Assembly: GCA_964469765.1 (NCBI GenBank)
Contig: CAYYAU010000017.1
Span: forward strand, 1 to 11,947
From: CAYYAU01 sp964469765 [NCBI: uncultured Clostridia bacterium]
Lineage (GTDB): Bacteria; UBA6262; WVXT01; CAYYAU01
DNA length: 11,947 nucleotides
Reading direction: 5' to 3'
The translations under genes were made by a program, and so were the position numbers. Position 1 is the first letter of the stretch, and each line of letters opens with the position of its first letter. The notes below the pieces were generated by a model, which saw only the letters and a list, made by a program, of their open reading frames with translations, searched no databases and was not told the origin of the DNA. Positions 5,598 through 11,947 of this stretch are shown in pieces.

Positions 5598-6890
5598 ATG
5601 AATATTGCTATTATTGGAACTGGATATGTAGGTTTAGTTACAGGCACATGTCTTGCATATCTTGGGAATAGGGTTTACTGTGTAGATAATGATAAAGAAA
5701 AGATTGATATATTAAATAAAGGAAAACTTCCAATATATGAGAAAGGGTTGAAAAGTTTAATTAGAAAAGGCATAACAGAGAGAAGGTTATTCTTTACAAC
5801 AAGCATCAAAGAAGCGGTGGATAAATCAAAAGTTATATTTATTGCAGTCAATACTCCCCCAAGGCCAAATGGTGAGGCTGACCTAAGTTTCATAGAGAAA
5901 GTCGCACGTGAGATTGCAGAGATTATAACAGAGTATAAACTAATCATAGATAAAAGCACTGTGCCTGTTGGCACTGGAAAAAGAATACTTCATACTATTA
6001 AGAATTATAATAAACGAAATATTGAGTTTGATATTGCTTCAAATCCAGAATTTTTAAGAGAAGGAACTGCTGTGAAGGATTTTCTACATCCTTATAGGGT
6101 TGTTATAGGTGTTGAAACAGAAAGAGCAAAGAGGATTCTTTTAAAACTATATAAACCTTTGAAGGCTCCTGTTATTGTTACCAATATAGAAAGCGCAGAA
6201 CTTATTAAACATGCTTCCAACTCATTTCTAGCACTAAAAATTTCTTATGTGAATGCGTTAGCAAATATTTGTGAAAGTGCTTCTGCTGATATTAAGGAGG
6301 TTGTAAAAGGAATGTCTTTTGATAAAAGGATAAGTCCTTATTTTCTAAATGCGGGTGTTGGATATGGTGGTTCATGTTTTCCAAAGGATGTGGCCGCATT
6401 TATTAGAATTGCGGAAAGATTAGGTTGTAGCTTTGATTTATTAAAAGCAGTGGAAAAGATAAACCACTCCCAGCGACTATTAATTATAAAGAAGCTCAAT
6501 GAGACATTATGGGTACTTAAGGATAAATTAATTGGGATTTTAGGACTTGCTTTTAAGCCTGATACAGATGATATAAGGAATGCTCCTTCATTGGATATTA
6601 TTTCTTTGTTATTAAAAGAAAAGGCTAATGTAAAGGTGTATGACCCAAAAGCAATGAATAAGGTAAGAAAAATATTTAAGAACATTCAATTCTGTAAAGA
6701 TAGCTATGAAGTTGCAAAGGATGCTGATGCTTTGGTTATTCTTACAGAGTGGAATGAGTTTAAGAGATTAAACTTAAGTAAGATTAAAAAACTTTTAAAA
6801 ACTCCTATTTTAGTTGATGGCAGAAATATCTTTGACCCATGGAGGGTAAAGGAGTTAGGATTTACATATTTAGGAATAGGAAGGTCTTAA
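5598..6890 (+). CDS. ugd: UDP-glucose 6-dehydrogenase
   Basis: Oxidises UDP-glucose to UDP-glucuronate with two NAD+, in the cytoplasm. At 430 residues it matches the bacterial UGD/TuaD size. The Rossmann motif GTGYVGLVTG starts at residue 7. VNTPPRPNGEADLS, DKSTVPVGTG and NPEFLREGTAVKDF are the standard blocks. The catalytic Lys204 is in LIKHASNSFLALKISYVN, and the catalytic Cys260 is in GVGYGGSCFPKD. The C-terminal UDP-binding domain carries GLAFKPDTDDIRNAPS and ends LVDGRNIFDP. TAGGAG sits five bases ahead of the ATG. The next gene, 12 bases on, uses the product, so the two form a pathway pair. GDP-mannose dehydrogenase is a sister family, but the neighbour and motifs favour UDP-glucose. 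Confidence 0.95.
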   Translation: MNIAIIGTGYVGLVTGTCLAYLGNRVYCVDNDKEKIDILNKGKLPIYEKGLKSLIRKGITERRLFFTTSIKEAVDKSKVIFIAVNTPPRPNGEADLSFIEKVAREIAEIITEYKLIIDKSTVPVGTGKRILHTIKNYNKRNIEFDIASNPEFLREGTAVKDFLHPYRVVIGVETERAKRILLKLYKPLKAPVIVTNIESAELIKHASNSFLALKISYVNALANICESASADIKEVVKGMSFDKRISPYFLNAGVGYGGSCFPKDVAAFIRIAERLGCSFDLLKAVEKINHSQRLLIIKKLNETLWVLKDKLIGILGLAFKPDTDDIRNAPSLDIISLLLKEKANVKVYDPKAMNKVRKIFKNIQFCKDSYEVAKDADALVILTEWNEFKRLNLSKIKKLLKTPILVDGRNIFDPWRVKELGFTYLGIGRS

Positions 6891-6902
6891 GGGAGTAAAT
6901 AA

Positions 6903-7829
6903 ATGAGAATTATAGTTACTGGAGGAGCCGGTTTTTTAGGTTCACATTTATGCGAGTATTTATTAGAGAAAGGCCATGAGGTTATTTGTTTAGATAATCT
7001 TATTACTGGTAATCCTGAGAATGTTGCCCATTTAGTAAAAAATAGAAAATTTTCATTTATAAAATATGATGTTACAAACTTTATTTTTGTTGATGGCAAT
7101 ATTGATGCAATTCTACATTTTGCTTCACCTGCAAGTCCAATTGATTATATGGAGCTTCCTATTCAAACGCTTAAGGTAGGAGCTTTAGGTACTCACAAAG
7201 CTTTGGGATTGGCAAGGAATAAGAAGGCAAGGTTTCTTTTAGCCTCTAGTTCTGAGGTTTATGGTGACCCACTTGTAACTCCTCAGAAAGAGTCTTATTG
7301 GGGTAATGTAAATTCTATTGGGCCAAGAGGTGTATATGATGAATCAAAAAGGTTTGCTGAGGCTTTAACCATGGCATATCACTACAATCATCAGATTGAT
7401 GCTAAGATTGCAAGAATTTTTAATACATTTGGACCAAGAATGAGAAAGAACGATGGTAGGGTTGTACCCAGCTTTATTACGCAAGCTCTTTCAGGCCAGC
7501 CTTTAACTGTGTTTGGTGATGGCATGCAGACAAGAAGTTTCTGTTATGTTTCAGATATGATTGAAGGTATTTATACATTGCTTCTTTCAGAGACGAATGA
7601 ACCTATAAACCTTGGTAACCCTTATGAAATGAGAATTTTAGATTTTGCGAAACTTGTATTAAGGTTAACTAAAAGTAAAAGCAAGATTATATTTAAACCT
7701 TTACCTAAAGATGACCCAAAGGTAAGACAACCTGATATCACAAAAGCAAAAACCTTATTAAACTGGGAAGTTAAAGTTCCTTTAGAAGAAGGACTGAAAA
7801 AGACAATTGAGTGGTTTAGAAAGAGATGA
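6903..7829 (+). CDS. UDP-glucuronate decarboxylase (UDP-xylose synthase type SDR)
   Basis: Converts UDP-glucuronate to UDP-xylose through a bound NAD+ 4-keto intermediate. The 308-residue protein is an extended short-chain dehydrogenase. It shows the NAD motif GGAGFLG (7-13), the UXS-diagnostic [25 protein letters not shown] with Ser117-Glu118, [18 protein letters not shown] with catalytic Tyr145 and Lys149, and [20 protein letters not shown]. These blocks separate it from UDP-glucose 4-epimerases and dTDP-glucose dehydratases. There is no membrane anchor, as is usual in bacterial UXS. GGGAG lies seven bases before the ATG, 12 bases after ugd, so the two are almost certainly co-translated. 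UDP-xylose would feed a surface glycan. A UDP-4-keto-pentose-releasing variant cannot be excluded by motif reading alone. Confidence 0.92.
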   Translation: MRIIVTGGAGFLGSHLCEYLLEKGHEVICLDNLITGNPENVAHLVKNRKFSFIKYDVTNFIFVDGNIDAILHFASPASPIDYMELPIQTLKVGALGTHKALGLARNKKARFLLASSSEVYGDPLVTPQKESYWGNVNSIGPRGVYDESKRFAEALTMAYHYNHQIDAKIARIFNTFGPRMRKNDGRVVPSFITQALSGQPLTVFGDGMQTRSFCYVSDMIEGIYTLLLSETNEPINLGNPYEMRILDFAKLVLRLTKSKSKIIFKPLPKDDPKVRQPDITKAKTLLNWEVKVPLEEGLKKTIEWFRKR

Positions 7830-7926
7830 CAGAAGACAGAAAACAGCAGTTAAAAGTTAAAAAGGAAAAGTGAAAAGAGAGTGACTAGTTATCAGTTTAA
7901 AGTTATCTGACATCTGATTTTTGATT
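7830..7926 (+). repeat. Low-complexity degenerate repeat spacer
   Basis: This 97-base gap between the decarboxylase and GT2 genes has no gene. Its first half is purine-rich, with near-repeats such as AGAAGACAGAAAACAG and GTTAAAAGTTAAAAAGG. Its second half has the degenerate words AGTTATCAG, AGTTATCTGACATCTGA and TTTTTGATT, running right up to the next start codon. No hairpin with a T run and no clear promoter are visible. Confidence 0.5.
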
Positions 7927-8634
7927 ATGGAAAATACATTGATAGTTATTCCTACTTATGACGAAAAGGAGAATATAAAAAGGCTTATAAATGATATTAA
8001 GGCTCTTTACCCTTCTATACACATTTTGGTAGTTGATGATAATTCACCTGATGGGACAGGTAGGATTGTTGAGCAGTTATGTAAAAAATTTTCTACAGTA
8101 GAACTTATTATTAGAAAGAAAAAAGGAGGACTTGGTTCAGCATTAATATTAGGTTTTAAGTATGCTATGGAAAAGAATTATAAAAATCTGATTACTATGG
8201 ATGCTGATTATTCACACGAACCTAAACAGATAGACTCATTTTTGAGATATATTGCTGAAAACGATTTGGTGATAGGTTCTAGATATATTGATGGTGGACA
8301 GATAATAAACTGGTCAATTTACAGAAGATTATTAAGTAAATTGGGAAATATCTATACTACATTGTTGACAGGTATTCCCGTTAAGGATGTAACAACTGGT
8401 TATAACTGTTATAATATTGAAAAACTTCGTCAGATTGATATAAAAAACATTAAAACCCAAGGATATGTTTTCCAGATTGAGATGAAGTATATGTTTTGGA
8501 AAAAAGGATTAAGGATAAAAGAGATACCTATCACATTTGTTGAGAGGGAAAAAGGAAAATCAAAGATTTCTAAAAGGATAATTATAGAGGCTTTTGTATG
8601 GGTTATTAAACATGCTTTGTTAAATAAAAATTAG
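7927..8634 (+). CDS. GT2 polyprenol-phosphate glycosyltransferase (dolichol-phosphate mannosyltransferase-like)
   Basis: A GT-A fold inverting glycosyltransferase that transfers a sugar from a nucleotide donor to a polyprenyl phosphate at the cytoplasmic face of the membrane. It is 235 residues from ATG 7927; an in-frame TTG two codons earlier is possible. Conserved blocks are VIPTYDEKENI, VVDDNSPDGTG (Asp37-Asp38), the metal-binding MDADYSHEP (DAD at 92-94), IGSRYIDGG (117-123), DVTTGYNCY, and EIPITFVEREKGKSKIS. It lacks the C-terminal membrane segments of the longer DPM1/GtrA fusions, so it resembles the compact soluble DPM1 type. The donor could be GDP-mannose, UDP-glucose or another sugar. 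No Shine-Dalgarno sequence precedes the start; the upstream bases are T-rich repeat spacer. Confidence 0.88.
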   Translation: MENTLIVIPTYDEKENIKRLINDIKALYPSIHILVVDDNSPDGTGRIVEQLCKKFSTVELIIRKKKGGLGSALILGFKYAMEKNYKNLITMDADYSHEPKQIDSFLRYIAENDLVIGSRYIDGGQIINWSIYRRLLSKLGNIYTTLLTGIPVKDVTTGYNCYNIEKLRQIDIKNIKTQGYVFQIEMKYMFWKKGLRIKEIPITFVEREKGKSKISKRIIIEAFVWVIKHALLNKN

Positions 8635-8649
8635 AAATAAGGAGTTATT

Positions 8650-9651
8650 ATGCCAGAATTAAGAAAAGACCCAATTATAAACAGATGGGTTATTATTGCT
8701 ACAGAAAGACAGAAAAGGCCTTCTGACTTTCCTTTAGAAGCAGAAGAGCAAACATCTGAAGAGTTATGTCCATTCTGTCCTGGTAGAGAGGATAAAACAC
8801 CGCCTGAGATTCTTTCTTATAGAGATGGCTCAACAAAACCAAATAAACCAGGATGGTGGATAAGGGTTGTTGCAAACAAATATCCTGCATTAATAATAGA
8901 GGGCACATTGGACAAAAGAGGAGATGGGATTTATGACCAGATGAATGGGATTGGAGCTCATGAGGTCATTATTGAAACTCCTGACCATAATTTAACATTA
9001 CCTGATTTGGAGTTGAAGTTTGTTGAAGATGTTATCTGGGTGTATAGAGATAGAATTGTGGATTTAAAGAAGGATAGACGATTTAAGTATATTTTGATAT
9101 TCAAGAATCACGGCAGAAAAGCAGGGGCGTCACTTTCTCACTCTCATTCTCAGTTAATTGCTACTCCAATAGTTCCTAAGAGAGTTGCTGAAGAAATAGA
9201 GTGGTCTAAACGATATTATAATTATAAAGAAAGGTGTGTTTATTGTGATATGGTAAAGCAGGAACTTTCTTCAAAGATTAGATTAGTGCAAGAGAACAAT
9301 CACTTTATTGCATTTACTCCATTTGCTTCAAGATTTCCATTTGAAACATGGCTGCTTCCTAAAAGGCATGATAATGTTTTTGAAGATATCCAGAAAACAG
9401 AGGTAAGCTCTCTTGCCCAGTGTTTGAAAAGGACTCTTCAACGTTTAAATAAGGCATTAAATAAACCTGCATATAACTTTATCTTGCACAATTCTCCTTT
9501 AGATACAGAACAGCCCCTTTACTATCATTGGCATATTGAGATTATGCCAAAACTGACCAATGTTGCTGGATTTGAGTGGGGAACAGGTTTCTATATTAAT
9601 CCGACCTCACCTGAAGAGGCGGCTAAGTTCTTAAGAGAGATAAAGATTTGA
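8650..9651 (+). CDS. galT: Galactose-1-phosphate uridylyltransferase-like nucleotidylyltransferase
   Basis: A HIT-superfamily enzyme that moves a nucleotidyl group between hexose 1-phosphates through a histidine-bound intermediate. It has 333 residues, a typical class I GalT length. Zinc ligands can be placed at Cys40 and Cys43 (CPFCPG), His104 (GAHEVIIETPDH) and His164. The active site reads HSHSQ (164-168), with His166 the probable nucleophile; many GalT proteins have Pro between the two His. A second CxxC (196-199) and FETWLLPKRH, then YYHWHIEIMPKL, complete the second HIT repeat. AAGGAG stands just before the start. No galK or galE is present in the window, and glgA follows, so an ADP-glucose phosphorylase-like role (known for the plant relative At5g18200) is an alternative. 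The fold and chemistry are secure; the substrate is not. Confidence 0.9.
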   Translation: MPELRKDPIINRWVIIATERQKRPSDFPLEAEEQTSEELCPFCPGREDKTPPEILSYRDGSTKPNKPGWWIRVVANKYPALIIEGTLDKRGDGIYDQMNGIGAHEVIIETPDHNLTLPDLELKFVEDVIWVYRDRIVDLKKDRRFKYILIFKNHGRKAGASLSHSHSQLIATPIVPKRVAEEIEWSKRYYNYKERCVYCDMVKQELSSKIRLVQENNHFIAFTPFASRFPFETWLLPKRHDNVFEDIQKTEVSSLAQCLKRTLQRLNKALNKPAYNFILHNSPLDTEQPLYYHWHIEIMPKLTNVAGFEWGTGFYINPTSPEEAAKFLREIKI

Positions 9652-9678
9652 TAATAATGTAAGGATATGGAGTAGAAT

Positions 9679-11124
9679 ATGAAAATACTTTTTGTATCAT
9701 CTGAAGTTGTCCCATTTGCAAAAACCGGTGGATTGGCAGATGTTTCATACGCGTTGCCCATTGCTTTAAAAAAGAAAAAACAGCATATTGTTGTGATGTT
9801 ACCTCTTTATAAACAGATAGATTTGAAAAAGTATAAGATTAAAATTGTGACTCAAGATATTCCTGTTGTTTTTCCGGATAGAACTGAGTATTTTTCATTG
9901 TATGAAGGAAAGATTAATAAGAGTATTCCAGTTTATTTCATATCAAACAGGGATTATTTTTATAGAGATTTTCTTTATTCAACTCCTAAGGGTGATTATC
10001 CTGACAATGCTCAAAGATTTATCTTCTTTTCTAAAGCGGTTTTAGAAGCATCTAAGGTGGTTGGATTTCAGCCAGATATTATCCATTGTAATGATTGGCA
10101 GACAGCTCTTATTCCTTTATTTTTGAAAACCTTTTACAGTAAAGATGGATTTTTTTATAGAACCTCAACCGTTTTTACTATACATAATTTAGCCTATCAG
10201 GGAATATTTTCTGTTTCTGTTTTTTCTCTTATTGGACTAGGGTGGACATCCTTTACCCATGAAAAACTGGAGTATTATGGCAAAGTAAATTTTATGAAGG
10301 CTGGTATTATTTTAAGTGATATAGTAAATACTGTAAGTGAAAATTATGCTTCTCAAATTCAAACACCAGAATTTGGTCATGGTCTTGATGGGGTGTTAAA
10401 GACCAGACAGAATCAGCTTTATGGGATATTAAATGGTATTGACTATCGGCAATGGAATCCTCAAAGGGATAGATATATTCCTTATAGATATAATAAAGGT
10501 TGTTTAGAAAAAAAGGAAATGTGTAAAAAAGTTTTTTTATCTCAGCAGAATTTATTATATAAAGAACAAAAACCATTGATTGGGTTTGTGTCAAGATTGG
10601 CTGAACAAAAGGGTGTTGATATCCTTCTAAATGCCGTGCCACAGCTTGTTGAATTAGGATTTCAGCTTATTATTTTAGGAAAAGGGAATGAACCCATAGA
10701 AAAAAGATTCTATGAGATTGAGAGAAACCATTCTTCTTCAGTAAGGGTAAATATTACATTTGATGAAAGAATTGCTCATAATATTTATGCAGCAAGCGAT
10801 TTTTTTATTATGCCCTCAAGATTTGAGCCTTGTGGATTGGGACAACTGATTAGTTTTGTTTACGCAACTGTTCCTGTAGTCAATCCTACGGGTGGTCTTT
10901 ATGATACTGTAAAAGAGTTTAATCCAGTAGATAGAGAGGGAAATGGTTTCCTTATGAAAAGCTACTCTTCAGATGCATTGATAGATGCGCTTAAGAAAGC
11001 AAAAAATGTGTATAATAATAAAAGTCAATGGAGAGCTCTTCAATTGAATTTGTTAGAACAGGATTACTCTTGGGAAAAGTCTGCTTCTAAATATATAGAA
11101 TTGTATAAAACAGTTATAAAATAA
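9679..11124 (+). CDS. glgA: Glycogen synthase (ADP-glucose-dependent type, GT5)
   Basis: Elongates alpha-1,4-glucan chains from a nucleotide-glucose donor, usually ADP-glucose in bacteria, in the cytoplasm. At 481 residues it is of normal length. The N-terminal donor-site motif KTGGLADV begins at Lys15. DIIHCNDWQTALIP and TVFTIHNLAYQGIF are the usual glucan-side blocks, and GILNGIDYRQWNP marks the linker between the two Rossmann domains. The C-terminal domain has FVSRLAEQKGVDIL (Arg306 and Lys311, equivalent to donor-phosphate binders) and PSRFEPCGLGQL with catalytic Glu383. The following block reads VVNPTGGLYDTV, where most homologues have Arg at the Asn. GGAG lies six bases before the ATG. 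galT precedes by 27 bases and a GH94 gene follows, so the genes probably share a transcript. Confidence 0.95.
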   Translation: MKILFVSSEVVPFAKTGGLADVSYALPIALKKKKQHIVVMLPLYKQIDLKKYKIKIVTQDIPVVFPDRTEYFSLYEGKINKSIPVYFISNRDYFYRDFLYSTPKGDYPDNAQRFIFFSKAVLEASKVVGFQPDIIHCNDWQTALIPLFLKTFYSKDGFFYRTSTVFTIHNLAYQGIFSVSVFSLIGLGWTSFTHEKLEYYGKVNFMKAGIILSDIVNTVSENYASQIQTPEFGHGLDGVLKTRQNQLYGILNGIDYRQWNPQRDRYIPYRYNKGCLEKKEMCKKVFLSQQNLLYKEQKPLIGFVSRLAEQKGVDILLNAVPQLVELGFQLIILGKGNEPIEKRFYEIERNHSSSVRVNITFDERIAHNIYAASDFFIMPSRFEPCGLGQLISFVYATVPVVNPTGGLYDTVKEFNPVDREGNGFLMKSYSSDALIDALKKAKNVYNNKSQWRALQLNLLEQDYSWEKSASKYIELYKTVIK

Positions 11125-11167
11125 GTAACCAGTAAAATCAAAAAGGGAAAATATAAAGAAACTTTAG

Positions 11168-11174
11168 AAAGGAG
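11168..11174 (+). promoter_or_regulatory. Shine-Dalgarno sequence for the GH94 gene
   Basis: AAAGGAG lies 11 bases ahead of the ATG at 11186, slightly long spacing. A nearer ATG at 11178 opens only a three-codon frame whose TGA overlaps the 11186 ATG, so 11186 is taken as the start. Confidence 0.5.
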
Positions 11175-11185
11175 TAGATGCTATT

Positions 11186-11947
11186 ATGAGGTATGGTTAT
11201 TTTTCTTCAGATGGTTTGGAGTTCATTATTAATACCCCTGTGACGCCGAGACCTTGGATTAATTATCTTACTAATGACAAGTATTGCGCTATTATTTCAC
11301 AGAATGCTGGTGGTTATTCATTCTTTAGAGATTGTAGGACGCATAGAATGTTAAGATGGGCACCGGAAAACTGGCATTTTGATAGGCCCGGAAGATATAT
11401 TTATATAAGAGATAAAAAGAGTCAAAAGTTTTTTTCTCCGACCTATCAACCAACAAGAACAAAACCCGATTTTTATCAGGCTAAACATGGTTTGGGTTAC
11501 ACTGTTATTGAATCTATTTATTTTGATATTCATACTCAAATTACATATTTCGTTCCAGTAAGTGATAGTTGTGAAATATGGTTAGTAAAGATTAAAAATT
11601 TATCCAAAAAGAGAAGAATTCTTCAAATGTTTCCTTATATAGAATGGCTTATAGGTGATTATCATCTTGAGTTAAGATATAGAAACATTATGAATCTTTA
11701 TAATAGAGTTTGGTATAATAAAAAAAGAAAGACAATATTTGCAAAGAAGACAGCATTATGGGGAGATTTTGATATAAAACCATTTCCTTATTTACTGTTT
11801 TTTACAACCACATTACCAATAGAAGGATACTCAACCCATAAGGATAGTTTTTTAGGAAAATATAATACAGAAGAAACTCCTCAATCTGTTATCCAAGGTC
11901 AAATAAACAATATTGATTTTACATCTGGTGAAGACAGTGTAGCTGCA
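11186..11947 (+). CDS. GH94 glycoside phosphorylase, N-terminal part (cellobiose phosphorylase-like; 3' end outside window)
   Basis: The frame stays open for 254 codons to the edge. The sequence fits the N-terminal beta-sandwich domain of GH94 (formerly GT36) enzymes, which cleave beta-linked disaccharides with phosphate to release an alpha-sugar 1-phosphate. Supporting blocks are the opening RYGYF, then TPVTPRPWINYLTND (17-31), NAGGYSFFRD (40-49), GRYIYIRD, SPTYQPT, KHGLGYTVIES, and further on LYNRVWY and LPIEGYSTHKDSFLGKY. The (alpha/alpha)6 catalytic domain with the general-acid Asp lies beyond the window, so the activity cannot be confirmed. Whole enzymes are near 800 residues. No signal peptide is seen, which fits a cytoplasmic enzyme acting on imported disaccharides. 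Chitobiose, laminaribiose and cellodextrin phosphorylases are alternatives. The 61-base gap after glgA has no terminator. Confidence 0.88.
   Translation, partial: MRYGYFSSDGLEFIINTPVTPRPWINYLTNDKYCAIISQNAGGYSFFRDCRTHRMLRWAPENWHFDRPGRYIYIRDKKSQKFFSPTYQPTRTKPDFYQAKHGLGYTVIESIYFDIHTQITYFVPVSDSCEIWLVKIKNLSKKRRILQMFPYIEWLIGDYHLELRYRNIMNLYNRVWYNKKRKTIFAKKTALWGDFDIKPFPYLLFFTTTLPIEGYSTHKDSFLGKYNTEETPQSVIQGQINNIDFTSGEDSVAA

Noticed and set aside
6338-6685. 115-residue minus-strand open frame
   Set aside because: It lies wholly within ugd, whose conserved motifs explain the region; the translation has no recognisable domain.
10307-10642. 111-residue minus-strand open frame
   Set aside because: It is antisense to the conserved glgA linker and C-terminal domain, with no ribosome site or family signature.
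11125-11185. Terminator or promoter between glgA and the GH94 gene
   Set aside because: The 61 bases are A-rich, without a hairpin plus T run or a convincing -35/-10 pair.
11351-11539. 62-residue minus-strand open frame near the right end
   Set aside because: It is antisense to the conserved N-terminal GH94 blocks on the + strand.
1-11947. Mobile elements, CRISPR arrays, defence or toxin-antitoxin genes
   Set aside because: No transposase, integrase, regularly spaced repeats or small antagonistic gene pairs were seen; nearly all coding space is explained by metabolic and housekeeping families.

Overview
The window is AT-rich (roughly one-third G+C by eye) and codes almost entirely on the + strand. 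It looks like a chromosomal segment of a Gram-negative-type bacterium: there is a lipobox lipoprotein, an alanine racemase for peptidoglycan, and YajC. The AT-rich codon use, the degenerate short-repeat spacers between genes and the mix of families resemble uncultivated candidate-phylum genomes (Omnitrophica-like lineages, for example). That placement is an impression, not a demonstration; no marker here fixes the phylum.

Layout. (1) 1-1580: the 3' end of serA (ACT domain of D-3-phosphoglycerate dehydrogenase), then an unrecognised 409-residue lipoprotein one base downstream. (2) 1581-1998: an RNA island with tRNA-Lys(UUU), a decayed second copy of the same tRNA, an AT-rich spacer with an inverted repeat, and tRNA-Glu(UUC). 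(3) 2014-5540: dnaB, alr, yajC and an HD-domain phosphohydrolase, tightly spaced (5, 13 and 17 bases) and probably one transcript that may also include tRNA-Glu. (4) 5598-8634: sugar-nucleotide genes, namely UDP-glucose 6-dehydrogenase, a UDP-glucuronate decarboxylase (UDP-xylose synthase type) and a GT2 polyprenol-phosphate glycosyltransferase. (5) 8650-11947: a GalT-type nucleotidylyltransferase, glycogen synthase GlgA and the first 254 codons of a GH94 (cellobiose phosphorylase-type) enzyme that runs off the window.

How the genes fit together. Groups 4 and 5 centre on glucose 1-phosphate and nucleotide sugars. UDP-glucose is oxidised to UDP-glucuronate and decarboxylated to UDP-xylose, presumably for surface glycans. 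The GT2 enzyme probably loads a polyprenyl-phosphate carrier. GH94 phosphorolysis would release sugar 1-phosphate, the GalT-like enzyme would interconvert sugar 1-phosphates and nucleotide sugars, and GlgA would store glucose as glycogen. Group 3 is housekeeping: replicative helicase, D-alanine supply and a Sec accessory subunit.

I found no mobile element, CRISPR array, defence system or toxin-antitoxin pair, and nothing that convincingly amounts to an undescribed system. The points most worth a second look are the tRNA-Lys pseudogene with its substituted T-arm hairpin, the degenerate repeat spacers, yajC separated from secDF and paired with an HD hydrolase, the GalT-like/GlgA/GH94 set, and the orphan lipoprotein.
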